NCBI RefSeq assembly: GCF_010748935.1
Contig: NZ_CP048796.1
Location: 2,297,001-2,361,000, forward strand
Length of the DNA stretch: 64,000 nucleotides
Origin: Providencia vermicola
Lineage (GTDB): Bacteria; Pseudomonadota; Gammaproteobacteria; Enterobacterales; Enterobacteriaceae
Reading direction: 5' to 3'
This document shows, piece after piece, positions 55,273 through 63,725 of this stretch; the first letter of the stretch is position 1, and every line of letters begins with the position of its first letter. The position numbers and the translations under genes are program-made. The notes below the pieces were generated by a model. It was not told the DNA's origin. It was given only the letters and a program-made list of their open reading frames with translations, and did not search any database.

Positions 55273-56337
55273 TTACTTCTTTATTGCTTCCTTGTTTAGC
55301 AAGCTACGCTTACGTTCTATCCCCCAACGGTAGCCTGACAACGATCCATCTGTTCGTACAACACGATGGCAAGGTATCGCAACCGCAAGCATGTTTGCCG
55401 CACACGCGCCAGCAACCGCTCGAATAGCTTTCGGATGACCAATTTGCTTTGCAATGTCACTGTAACTCACTGTTGAGCCAACGGGGATCGTACGCAATGC
55501 TTGCCATACCCGCTGCTGAAACGCAGTGCCGCGAATATCTAAAGGCAAGTTTAAGCCAAGTTCAGGCGCTTCAATAAACCCAATCACTTTCGCAACCAGT
55601 TGTTCAAATTGGCTATCGCCACCTATTAATTCAGCTTGAGGAAATTTATCTTCTAAGTCTTGTAACAGCTTTTCAGGATCATCCCCCAGTAAAATAGCGC
55701 AAACCCCCACTGTGCTTTGAGCTACCAAAACATGGCCTAACGAGCACATCGCCAATGCAAAATAAATGATTGAGCCATCGCCTCCCGCTTTCCAGGCTTT
55801 CGGCGTCATGCCTAAGCGTTCCGTTGCCGTTTCGTAAAATCGACTATTAGAACTGAATCCCGCATCATAAATAGCATCCGTAATACGTGGTTGTTGTTGT
55901 AACTGTTGCTGCAATTTGCCATGACGATGCGCATCCGCATACGCCTTCGGGGTTAGCCCTGTTTGCGCTTTAAATAAACGATGAAAATGATAACGACTGA
56001 TCCCTACAACTGCGGCAAGTTCATCTAACTTCACCGTCGTATGACTCTGCTCAATATATCGACAAGCTTGGGCTATTTTTTCCTGATAAAACTGTTCAAG
56101 TTGAGCAGCCTCTTTACGACTACGTTTCCCCGCATGATAACCTTTGTCTATCGCTTGCTGTTCGTTATCAAAAAATTCGATATTATCTCGTTTGGGTAAA
56201 CGCCCCGCCGCCGAGGGATGACAGTAAATTCTTGAGGTACGAACACCATAAACAAAATGACCATCCGCCGCTTTGTCACGGGCGACAATTGCTTGCCAAC
56301 GCGCTTCATCACTTAACCATTTGTTTGTTGCTGTCAT
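55273..56337 (-). CDS. ada: Ada: methylated-DNA methyltransferase/regulator with degenerate zinc domain
   Basis: 354 aa from the ATG at 56337 (GGAG 7 nt upstream; the ATG at 56343 is only 1 nt from GGAG). Ada layout: N-terminal Ada-Zn domain, AraC helix-turn-helix (about 85-180, ISRYHFHRLFKAQTGLTPKAYADAHR) and C-terminal O6-methylguanine methyltransferase with active site IPCHRVVR. In the zinc domain only one of the four E. coli Cys ligands survives: IYCHPSA keeps the equivalent of Cys38, while Cys42 is Ala, and the later CKRC motif reads GKRS. Repair of O6-methylguanine should be intact, but phosphotriester sensing, the trigger for Ada as activator, should be lost. Not next to alkB. Confidence 0.9.
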   Translation of the reverse strand: MTATNKWLSDEARWQAIVARDKAADGHFVYGVRTSRIYCHPSAAGRLPKRDNIEFFDNEQQAIDKGYHAGKRSRKEAAQLEQFYQEKIAQACRYIEQSHTTVKLDELAAVVGISRYHFHRLFKAQTGLTPKAYADAHRHGKLQQQLQQQPRITDAIYDAGFSSNSRFYETATERLGMTPKAWKAGGDGSIIYFALAMCSLGHVLVAQSTVGVCAILLGDDPEKLLQDLEDKFPQAELIGGDSQFEQLVAKVIGFIEAPELGLNLPLDIRGTAFQQRVWQALRTIPVGSTVSYSDIAKQIGHPKAIRAVAGACAANMLAVAIPCHRVVRTDGSLSGYRWGIERKRSLLNKEAIKK

Positions 56338-56422
56338 TGTCATACTCCAATCTGCCCTGTGTTACCGCCATTATTAAACTGATCAGGTGGCAACAAACTC
56401 CATCTCTTGCTTTTTAGTCCGA

Positions 56423-57607
56423 TTAATCACACAGACAAGAAGCTGGCTGACAAACTTCTTTTCGTGAGTTTTGGCGTATTTTAAGCCATAAGGCGACAAT
56501 ACCGAGTAATGCGACTAAAGCTCCCATATAGCTTACCGTTGAATAATCGTAGCCAAATGATAATACGCTAGCACCAATCGCCGCACCAATGGCATTACCA
56601 AGATTAAATGCCCCCACATTCACAGAAGACGCTAAAGCTTGCGCTCCTTGTGCTGCTTTCATCACTAACATTTGTAAAGGAGGCACCACACCAAAGCTAA
56701 AAATACTCCAAAATACTAGCCCAAACCCTGCACCGATCGTCGTTGTGCCAATAATAGGAAAGATTGCCATGCTGAGCGCTAACATACCAAAGAAAACAAA
56801 TAATGTTCCATACAACGATTTGTCTGCAAATAATCCACCGAGATAATTTCCTACCGTAAACCCTATCCCAACAATAATTAACATAAAGGTAATCATTTGG
56901 TCAGATGCGTTAATAAACTGCATTAGCATTGGCGTGATATAGGTGTACAAGGTAAACATAGCGCTTGCACCTAACACGGTACTCAGCATTCCTAGCATCA
57001 CTTGAGGTTTGCGTAAAATACGTAATTCAGCGCGAACATGTATTGTTTGACCCGATAGATGGCGAGGTAACGCTAGGATCAAACTGAGCAAGGTCATCAG
57101 CCCCAACCCTGATATGACAAAGAAAGCGGGCCGCCAACCAATCACTTGCGTCAGTTTGGTCATGAATGGTACTCCGCCTATATTTGCAATCGTCAATCCC
57201 ATAAACATCGCCGCAATCGCACTGGCTTGTTTACTTGGAGGAACAACATTCGCCGCCACTAATGCCCCTAATCCAAAAAAGGCCCCATGATTTAAGCTAG
57301 TAACCAGCCGAGAAAGTGACAGCGTCACCAAATCAGGCGACATCGCGGATAACAGATTACCGAGCGTAAAGATGGACATAAGAAAAACGAGTGCATATTT
57401 AGGGGGATATTTAGCTAATACTAATGTCATGATAGGGGCTCCAACCATCACCCCCAATGCATAAATCATCACGATTGAGCCTACGGAAGGAATCGTCACG
57501 TTCAGGTTATCGGCGATATAAGGTAGCATTCCCATTGGCGAAAACTCAGTCACACCGATAGCAAATGCGCCTATTGATAATGCTAATAGTGCTGTATTGA
57601 TCTTCAT
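56423..57607 (-). CDS. MFS transporter, YdhP/AraJ-like DHA1 family
   Basis: 394 aa with 12 predicted helices. LSIGAFAIGVTEFSPMGMLPYIADNLNVTIP is the classical N-terminus of the AraJ/YdhP/PbuE group; LVTSLNHGAFFGLGALVAANVV and NVGAFNLGNAIGAAIGASVL further support it. Known relatives export purines, arabinose or drugs. Divergent from a LysR regulator across 122 bp, so likely its target. Confidence 0.9.
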   Translation of the reverse strand: MKINTALLALSIGAFAIGVTEFSPMGMLPYIADNLNVTIPSVGSIVMIYALGVMVGAPIMTLVLAKYPPKYALVFLMSIFTLGNLLSAMSPDLVTLSLSRLVTSLNHGAFFGLGALVAANVVPPSKQASAIAAMFMGLTIANIGGVPFMTKLTQVIGWRPAFFVISGLGLMTLLSLILALPRHLSGQTIHVRAELRILRKPQVMLGMLSTVLGASAMFTLYTYITPMLMQFINASDQMITFMLIIVGIGFTVGNYLGGLFADKSLYGTLFVFFGMLALSMAIFPIIGTTTIGAGFGLVFWSIFSFGVVPPLQMLVMKAAQGAQALASSVNVGAFNLGNAIGAAIGASVLSFGYDYSTVSYMGALVALLGIVALWLKIRQNSRKEVCQPASCLCD

Positions 57608-57729
57608 AGATTGACCTTACGAATAACTGTCTTATTTTATTGAATACATTAAAGATGCGTGATTTTTTCATATTGATGTGTCTTGAAAAAGCCATTAAGG
57701 TAAGAAAAACTTTTGTTGGAATTGCAAAA

Positions 57730-58629
57730 ATGAAGATGACATTTGAAGAGTTACAAGTCTTTATCAGTGTCGTTGATTGCGGCTCTATGACAGCAGCTGC
57801 CGAACAGCTGAATATGACCATATCAACGGTAAGTAGGTTGCTTCTTCGACTAGAGGAAAAAATACAAACCACCCTAATTTACCGTACAACACGTAAGATC
57901 AAGCTCAGTGATGAAGGTTGTGCATTTTTGCAAAAAGCGCGAGAGATAGTTCAACTTGCTCAAGAAACCGAGGAAATGTTATCCGCACGTCAAACTATCC
58001 CTTCTGGAAAATTACGCGTTGATGCTTCGACTCCTTTTTTAACTCGAGTTATCGCGCCTTTGATGCCACTATTTAGTGAGCAATATCCACAAATTACGTT
58101 AGAAATTACCAATTTTGAAGGTGTCACTAATCTGCTAGAGAAAAAAACGGATGTCGCCTTTCGTATTGGTCAATTAAAAGACTCATCACTTAATGCAACA
58201 TTAATTGGTTATAGTCAGAAACGGCTGTTGGCCAGCCCTGCTTATCTTAGCAAATACGGCATGCCCAACACGATTGATGATTTACATCACCATCGTTTAT
58301 TAGGTTTTACCACACCGGAAACATTGAATATCTGGCCAATAAACAAAGCGGATGGCACGCCACTTAAAATAACGCCAGATATGTCAGCATCCAGCGGTGA
58401 AGTGTTATTTCAATTAGCGCTTCAAGGCTGTGGGATACTGCTTTCTTCTGATTTCGTGAGCCATGAAGCTCTCTCAACAGGTCAACTGGTTCAAGTATTA
58501 ACAGAACAAACAGACAGAGTAAGGCAGCCCATTCATGCTGTTTATTATCGCAACCAAGCCGTTTCACCTAGGTTACGATGCTTTATTGATTTTGTGAAAA
58601 AACATGCTACACAAATTGAAGCAATCTAA
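57730..58629 (+). CDS. LysR-family regulator, YafC-like
   Basis: 299 aa from the ATG at 57730 (GGA upstream), the normal LysR start MKMTFEELQVFISVVDCGSMTAAAEQL; an ATG at 57640 would give an atypical 30-residue extension. Winged helix 1-65, then the periplasmic-binding-protein-like effector domain. Blocks such as LLGFTTPETLNIWPI and AVSPRLRCFIDFVKKH track E. coli YafC. Divergent from the MFS exporter, which it presumably regulates. Confidence 0.87.
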   Translation: MKMTFEELQVFISVVDCGSMTAAAEQLNMTISTVSRLLLRLEEKIQTTLIYRTTRKIKLSDEGCAFLQKAREIVQLAQETEEMLSARQTIPSGKLRVDASTPFLTRVIAPLMPLFSEQYPQITLEITNFEGVTNLLEKKTDVAFRIGQLKDSSLNATLIGYSQKRLLASPAYLSKYGMPNTIDDLHHHRLLGFTTPETLNIWPINKADGTPLKITPDMSASSGEVLFQLALQGCGILLSSDFVSHEALSTGQLVQVLTEQTDRVRQPIHAVYYRNQAVSPRLRCFIDFVKKHATQIEAI

Positions 58630-58638
58630 TGACATATC

Positions 58639-59481
58639 TCAGTCATAGCCATGATTTTTCCTAAAATGCGATAATGTCACGCCTGTGTGTCGCTTAAAAT
58701 ATCGGCATAAATAAGAGGTATCTTCAAAATTTAATAACACCGCCACTTCTTTGATTGATTTATTCCCAGACCCTAATAGCGCTTTGATCTCCAGTATAAC
58801 TTGTCTATCTATCAATGCTTTAGGAGTATCATTAAAAAAACTCTTGGTTATCTGTGATAAATAAAAGGGGGTTACTGCTAATTTTTGTGCATAAAACTGT
58901 ACTTCTCTGTGCACTTTGCAATACTGAGTAATCATGTCCCAAAAACGCCAACACAGCTGCTCTTTACGGCTCTGCTGTGCTTTTTGCTTAAGCGGTGTTT
59001 GAGGCATTTTATTCGCAATCATTAAAAAGAAATTTTGCACATGATTACAGAGCATCAAGGTGGCATATTCCCCTTGCTGCTGAATAATAAAACTCAATAA
59101 CCTTTGCCATTGTTGTAATGACTTCCAATCTTCTTGCTTGACATGAAGTACTGGCGATTCATTGAAAAACGCAAACAACGGATTAGGCAATTGAAATGCA
59201 ACATCACTGGCAAAGGCTTTTTCAAGCAAAATATAGTCAAACAGTGCTGAGCGTGAACATTGCTGTAGCATGACGAACGTATCGTCATACAACACAACAA
59301 TATCATGCGCTTTTACAACATATTTGTTGAAATTAATGTTAAAAATGGCGCTTCCTCGCTTGCAAATCAACACGGTTACATAAGCTGTAACAAGCGGCAT
59401 TAACAGTTGTTTATCAAATGTCGTTTCGCCCAAGCTGGCAACTTGAGGGACATGATACGAATGGTTCACTAAGCTACGCAT
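58639..59481 (-). CDS. AraC-family transcriptional regulator
   Basis: 280 aa. An N-terminal cupin-like sensing domain (about 1-120) and a C-terminal double helix-turn-helix (about 180-275): FYAQKLAVTPFYLSQITKSFFNDTPKALIDRQVILEIKALL and SIKEVAVLLNFEDTSYLCRYFKRHTGVTLSHFR, the classical AraC signature. Convergent with the LysR gene and divergent from a GNAT gene, with two direct repeats in between. Confidence 0.88.
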   Translation of the reverse strand: MRSLVNHSYHVPQVASLGETTFDKQLLMPLVTAYVTVLICKRGSAIFNINFNKYVVKAHDIVVLYDDTFVMLQQCSRSALFDYILLEKAFASDVAFQLPNPLFAFFNESPVLHVKQEDWKSLQQWQRLLSFIIQQQGEYATLMLCNHVQNFFLMIANKMPQTPLKQKAQQSRKEQLCWRFWDMITQYCKVHREVQFYAQKLAVTPFYLSQITKSFFNDTPKALIDRQVILEIKALLGSGNKSIKEVAVLLNFEDTSYLCRYFKRHTGVTLSHFRKNHGYD

Positions 59482-59525
59482 TAATCGTTACGTCCAGTAT
59501 AAAAAGAGCAATGAGTTGTTAAAAG

Positions 59526-59582
59526 TACCTAAAATAGCGAGGTTTTGCGCTTATATCTATCAAAAAAATACCTAAAATAGCG
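59526..59582. promoter_or_regulatory. Direct repeats between the AraC gene and GNAT gene
   Basis: TACCTAAAATAGCG occurs at 59526-59539 and again, identical over 14 bp, at 59569-59582, 43 bp apart (about four helical turns). Direct repeats in phase are the usual binding layout for AraC-family proteins. Confidence 0.65.
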
Positions 59583-59613
59583 TTCACTTATTTAGATTTT
59601 AGGAGATAAAAAA

Positions 59614-60156
59614 ATGATATTGCATACAGAAAGATTAATTTTACGTCCTTGGCAAGAAAACGACGCAGCGGACTTATATGAATATGCTAAAGATGAACGC
59701 GTTGGACCTATTGCCGGTTGGCCCCCACACCAGAGCGTTGAAGAAAGCTTAGATATCATCAAAAATATTTTTATGCGGGATGAGATTTATGCTGTTGCAC
59801 TAAAAGAAGATAACCGTGCCATCGGTTTAATCGGTTTATCAATTGGCTCAGAAAGCAACTTCCCCATTGGTGAAAACGATGCCGAAGTGAGTTATTGGAT
59901 TGGCGTTCCATTTTGGGGGAAAGGTTTGATTCCAGAAGCGATTCGCGAAGTTATGCGTCATGGTTTTAACGACTTAAAACTCGATAATTTATGGTGCGGC
60001 TATTTTCAAGGTAACGAACAGTCTAAAATCGCTCAAGAAAAATGTGGATTTGTTCATTATGGCACTCTTGAGCCTCAATATATTGAATTAATTGGTGAAA
60101 TCAAAGTAGAAGAGCTCAGCCGTATCACATATGACGAATGGAAAAACCTAAACTAG
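59614..60156 (+). CDS. GNAT acetyltransferase (RimJ/RimL-like)
   Basis: 180 aa. TERLILRPWQENDAADLYEYAKD is the RimJ/RimL-type opening; VSYWIGVPFWGKGLIPEAIREVMRHGF holds the acetyl-CoA-binding loop, and NEQSKIAQEKCGFVHYG follows. Acceptor unknown: ribosomal protein or small molecule. Good ribosome site (AGGAG). Likely controlled by the divergent AraC regulator. Confidence 0.85.
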   Translation: MILHTERLILRPWQENDAADLYEYAKDERVGPIAGWPPHQSVEESLDIIKNIFMRDEIYAVALKEDNRAIGLIGLSIGSESNFPIGENDAEVSYWIGVPFWGKGLIPEAIREVMRHGFNDLKLDNLWCGYFQGNEQSKIAQEKCGFVHYGTLEPQYIELIGEIKVEELSRITYDEWKNLN

Positions 60157-60174
60157 CTTTTGATAATTACTTAA

Positions 60175-60208
60175 GGTAAAAAAGCCATTTCTCAATGGTT
60201 TTTTTACC
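60175..60208 (+). terminator. Terminator after the GNAT gene
   Basis: GGTAAAAAA then CCATT-TCTC-AATGG then TTTTTTTACC, a long A/T-flanked hairpin of the rho-independent type. Confidence 0.85.
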
Positions 60209-60371
60209 TACTTCCCGCCTGTTTTTCTCCTTATTTTAAAATTTATGCCTATTTTTCGTTATAAAACGCAGAGTATGTGCAGTTATTTATTCAATAAACT
60301 TCCCTATTAGTGCTATGATTTTTCAACAATTATAATTTTAAAATAAAAATTCATTGCAAATAGGTAAATAC

Positions 60372-61799
60372 ATGCAAGACTATGGCATTTGGACAATCAT
60401 TACTCCCATCGTAACTATTCTATTGGCGATATTCACTCGTCAAGTCATGCTGTCACTGATGTTGGGGATCCTCGTTGGTTTTACCGTGATTAACGACCAC
60501 AATATCTTGCTGGGTATCAAGGGAACAGTCGACGGCGTTATTGATACATTCGCCTCGCCAGGCAATACTCGTACTATCGTATTCATGGTAATGATCGGCG
60601 GCATTATGCGCCTAGTCGTTATTACAGGAGGCGTCCGAGCCTTAGTTCAGTTATTGTCCAATCGAACGCAATTAGTCAAAAATCGGGTTACGACGCAACT
60701 CTTGGCGATTGTGATTACTTCCTTGATTTTCATAGAAAGCTCAATTAATCAGTTGGTTGCTGGTGCTGCCACGAAGAATCTAGCGCATAAATATGCGGTT
60801 GCGCCTGAAAAAATGTCATACATCATCCAAACCGCCTGTGTCTCTGTTTGCTCTTCTGCCATTATCAATGGCTGGGGAGCTGTGATTATGGGATTGATTG
60901 GCGTCCAAATTTCACAAGGACTGATTAGTGGCGAACCTTTTGATATTTTAATTACATCAATAGGTTATAACTTAATGGCATGGTTATCGCTTATAACGAT
61001 CTTATTCTATGTTTTTACCAATATCTCTTGGGGGCCAATGAAAAAAGCGGAAATGCGTTATCAAGCCAACCACGCAACAGGTATTCATTCGCAAAAAAAT
61101 CAAATAGAAGACGAAAAAGAGATTATTGACCATCCTAATACACACTCCGTATTCAACTTTTTTATCCCAATTCTGTCGACCGTATTGATGGTTCCAGTGG
61201 CTTTATACATCACTGGTGATGGTGATTTTAGTAAAGGAAGTGGTTCCACATCTGTTTACTGGGGAGTTATGTTTGGTACTGTGGTCTCTTTCTGTTGGTT
61301 TATCGCTCGCCGACTACTGAATATTGAGAGTTTCTTTCGCGAGTTATTTATTGGTTATGCCAACATGCTAAAAATTAGTTCTATTATGATATTAGCGTTT
61401 TTAATGGGAAATGTTTCAGCAGAACTAAATACAGGTACATATATTGCCACCGTTACGCAAGGCGTGATGGCCCCTGGTTTTTCTGTCGGCTTCATCTTTA
61501 TCATTAGCGCCATCATGTCATTAGCAACAGGCACCTCATGGGGTACTTTTGCCATCATGATCCCAATTGGTGTACAACTCGGTATATCCATTGATATGCC
61601 TATCGAATATATGATCGGTGCGGCTATCTCTGGTTCAATATTTGGTGATATGACGTCCCCCATTTCAGCAGATGCGATTGTCGCCTCAATGGCTACAGAT
61701 TGCGACCATATCGAACATATTCGTACACAAATGCCTTATGCGTTAGTTACAGCAAGTATGGTACTCGCTATTTATCTATACTTAGGTTTTTCACATTAG
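60372..61799 (+). CDS. NhaC-family antiporter-like transporter
   Basis: 475 aa from the ATG at 60372 (AGGT upstream; a TTG 18 bp earlier is less likely). About 11-12 predicted helices with NhaC-family features: FIESSINQLVAGAATKNLAHK, SVCSSAIINGWGA, LATGTSWGTFAIMIPIGVQLG and SGSIFGDMTSPISADAIVASMATDCDHIEHIRTQMPYAL, the last being the typical NhaC C-terminal signature. The family includes Na+/H+ and malate/lactate or amino-acid antiporters. Linked to dcyD by a 17-bp gap, which suggests transport of a cysteine-related amino acid over pure pH homeostasis. Confidence 0.87.
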   Translation: MQDYGIWTIITPIVTILLAIFTRQVMLSLMLGILVGFTVINDHNILLGIKGTVDGVIDTFASPGNTRTIVFMVMIGGIMRLVVITGGVRALVQLLSNRTQLVKNRVTTQLLAIVITSLIFIESSINQLVAGAATKNLAHKYAVAPEKMSYIIQTACVSVCSSAIINGWGAVIMGLIGVQISQGLISGEPFDILITSIGYNLMAWLSLITILFYVFTNISWGPMKKAEMRYQANHATGIHSQKNQIEDEKEIIDHPNTHSVFNFFIPILSTVLMVPVALYITGDGDFSKGSGSTSVYWGVMFGTVVSFCWFIARRLLNIESFFRELFIGYANMLKISSIMILAFLMGNVSAELNTGTYIATVTQGVMAPGFSVGFIFIISAIMSLATGTSWGTFAIMIPIGVQLGISIDMPIEYMIGAAISGSIFGDMTSPISADAIVASMATDCDHIEHIRTQMPYALVTASMVLAIYLYLGFSH

Positions 61800-61816
61800 T
61801 TTCCAAGGAAGTTAAC

Positions 61817-62809
61817 ATGTCACTACAACAAAAATTAGCCCAATTCACCAAGTTGAATTTGAATAAAACCTCGACGCCTCTTCAGCGTCTTGAAAATTTA
61901 TCGCGTGTATATGGTCGTGAAATTTTCATTAAACGTGATGATATTTCTCCTCTTGCAATGGGAGGGAATAAACTTCGTAAACTGGAATTTCTTATTGCTG
62001 ACGCACAGGAGAAAAAAGCGAAAGTCATTGTTACCGCAGGAGCAATTCAGTCTAACCATGTTCGCCAAACAGCAGCAATTGCCGCGATGTATGGATTAAG
62101 ATGCATTGCCTTACTTGAAAACCCGATTCAAAGTGATGAGCATAATTTCTTGCATAACGGCAATAAGTTGCTGACTAACCTATTTGGGGCTGAATCTGTG
62201 ATGTGTGAGGCATTAACAGACCCTCAAGCTCAAATGGAAGAACTCATTCAAACTCTAGCTTTAGAAGATGCTTATATCGTGCCTGTAGGCGGTTCTAATG
62301 CGCTTGGTGCATTAGGTTATGTGCAATGCGCTATTGAAATCGCTCAACAGAAACCGTTGGAAATCGAATTTGAGAAAGTGATTGTCGCTTCAGGTAGTGC
62401 GGGAACCCATGCTGGACTGGCTATCGGTTTACAAGAGTTATTACCTCATTCTCAGGTCATCGGCGTGACAGTGTCACGATTTAAGCAGGAGCAAGCGCCT
62501 AAAGTGGAAAAAATTCAGCGTGAATTAGCTGAGTTATTTGCAATTTTAAAAGTGCCTGAAGTACAACTATGGGATGGTTTTTTTGAACCTATGTATGGTA
62601 TGCCAAATCAAGCAGGACTGAATGCTATCACCCTATTAGCTCGTAGTGAGGGAATTTTATTAGATCCGGTTTATACAGGAAAAGCCATGGCAGGTTTGCT
62701 CAATTATCTAGAAAATTCAGATGAAAAAACGCCCGTTCTTTTTATCCATACTGGCGGTGCTCCTGCCCTATTTGCTTACCCAGAAATCAATAAAACGATT
62801 AACAATTAA
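61817..62809 (+). CDS. dcyD: D-cysteine desulfhydrase DcyD
   Basis: 330 aa from the ATG at 61817, with AAGGAAG upstream; a longer frame begins inside the transporter gene and is not used. PLP fold type II with REIFIKRDDISPLAMGGNKLRKLEFL (PLP lysine in GGNKLRK), TAGAIQSNHVRQTAA, VIVASGSAGTHAGLA and FIHTGGAPALFAY, close to E. coli DcyD (YedO). Converts D-cysteine to pyruvate, sulfide and ammonia. In E. coli it sits with the tcyJLN cystine system; here it is paired with an NhaC-like carrier. Confidence 0.94.
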   Translation: MSLQQKLAQFTKLNLNKTSTPLQRLENLSRVYGREIFIKRDDISPLAMGGNKLRKLEFLIADAQEKKAKVIVTAGAIQSNHVRQTAAIAAMYGLRCIALLENPIQSDEHNFLHNGNKLLTNLFGAESVMCEALTDPQAQMEELIQTLALEDAYIVPVGGSNALGALGYVQCAIEIAQQKPLEIEFEKVIVASGSAGTHAGLAIGLQELLPHSQVIGVTVSRFKQEQAPKVEKIQRELAELFAILKVPEVQLWDGFFEPMYGMPNQAGLNAITLLARSEGILLDPVYTGKAMAGLLNYLENSDEKTPVLFIHTGGAPALFAYPEINKTINN

Positions 62810-62814
62810 TGGAA

Positions 62815-62843
62815 AAACGGTGCATTTTATAGCACCGTTTCCT
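62815..62843 (+). terminator. Terminator after dcyD
   Basis: Perfect 9-bp stem AAACGGTGC-(8 nt)-GCACCGTTT immediately after the stop; the T-run is short. Confidence 0.75.
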
Positions 62844-63257
62844 CCTATACTTTCCCCTCTGATAATCTCTGTATAATCTAGCTATATTTTAAATATGCTT
62901 TATTAGCTTGATATTATATTTAAATTAAACTGACTGACCTTACCTTTAAATCAGTCATTATTATTTTTATCTCATTTTATTGTATCTGTTATTTTCGCTA
63001 ATAAATTAATAATCGGTTACTTACCAATATATAAAAATAAAAAAGTACCAATAAAATAGAATGCAACAACATTACTTCCCGCGATAAAACTTTACCCATA
63101 ATAAAACTATTAGTAAGAAATACTACAGCCCTTTAAATACACTCAAATAACGATAGTGCTGTCTCATTTTTTAGCGCTAAAAATGCGCTATATCGCTCCT
63201 CCGGTAGGCAACATATAACCAATTGTATAAACTTGATACTCCATCAAGGAGAAAATA
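62844..63257. other. AT-rich intergenic region before the GNAT pair
   Basis: About 415 bp. It contains a small hairpin TAGCGC-(7 nt)-GCGCTA at 63172-63190 and a 33-codon hydrophobic frame on the - strand that lacks a ribosome site. No gene or RNA recognised. AAGGAGAAAATA before 63258 is the ribosome site of the next gene. Confidence 0.45.
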
Positions 63258-63695
63258 ATGAATATTCATTTACGCCCAATAACAAAAGAAAATTACGAAT
63301 CTATATCTTTACTCGATGTATTTGAAGAACAAGAAGACTTTGTTGCTTCAAATACATGGTCTTTGCTTGAGGCTGCCTATAATCCAGAGTATGTTACTAG
63401 GGCTATTTACCTCGATGATGATCCTGTTGGTTTTTTTATGTGGGTACCTGCCTCAGACACAAAAATAGCTATTTGGCGTTTTATGGTCGATCAAAAATAT
63501 CAACACAAAGGAATAGGACGCCAAGCAATGAAACTCGCCTTGGCTGAAATCAAGCGAGCCTCATCATTGCAAGAAATCGAGATTTGCTATAATCCTAAAA
63601 ATACGGTTGCCAAATCCTTTTATTCATCCTTTGGTTTTAAAGAAATAGGGTTAGATGAAGAAAGCAAAGAGATGCTTGCTATTCTTAGCATCTAG
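63258..63695 (+). CDS. GNAT-family acetyltransferase
   Basis: 145 aa, strong ribosome site (AAGGAG). Single GNAT domain: LRPITKENYESI opening, IWRFMVDQKYQHKGIGRQAMKLAL with the acetyl-CoA loop Q-x-x-G-x-G/A, and NTVAKSFYSSFGFKEIG. The short form with IRPITxxNY resembles SpeG/PaiA-like polyamine or small-molecule acetyltransferases, but the acceptor is not certain. Confidence 0.85.
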   Translation: MNIHLRPITKENYESISLLDVFEEQEDFVASNTWSLLEAAYNPEYVTRAIYLDDDPVGFFMWVPASDTKIAIWRFMVDQKYQHKGIGRQAMKLALAEIKRASSLQEIEICYNPKNTVAKSFYSSFGFKEIGLDEESKEMLAILSI

Positions 63696-63725
63696 TATTT
63701 AATACACTAAATAATAAGATATTTT

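Noticed and set aside
62990-63110. Leftward hydrophobic frame of 33 codons (MGKVLSREVMLLHS... ending at about 63000)
   Set aside because: It has no Shine-Dalgarno site, does not extend far upstream before a stop and matches nothing I know; it may be a gene remnant but cannot be supported.
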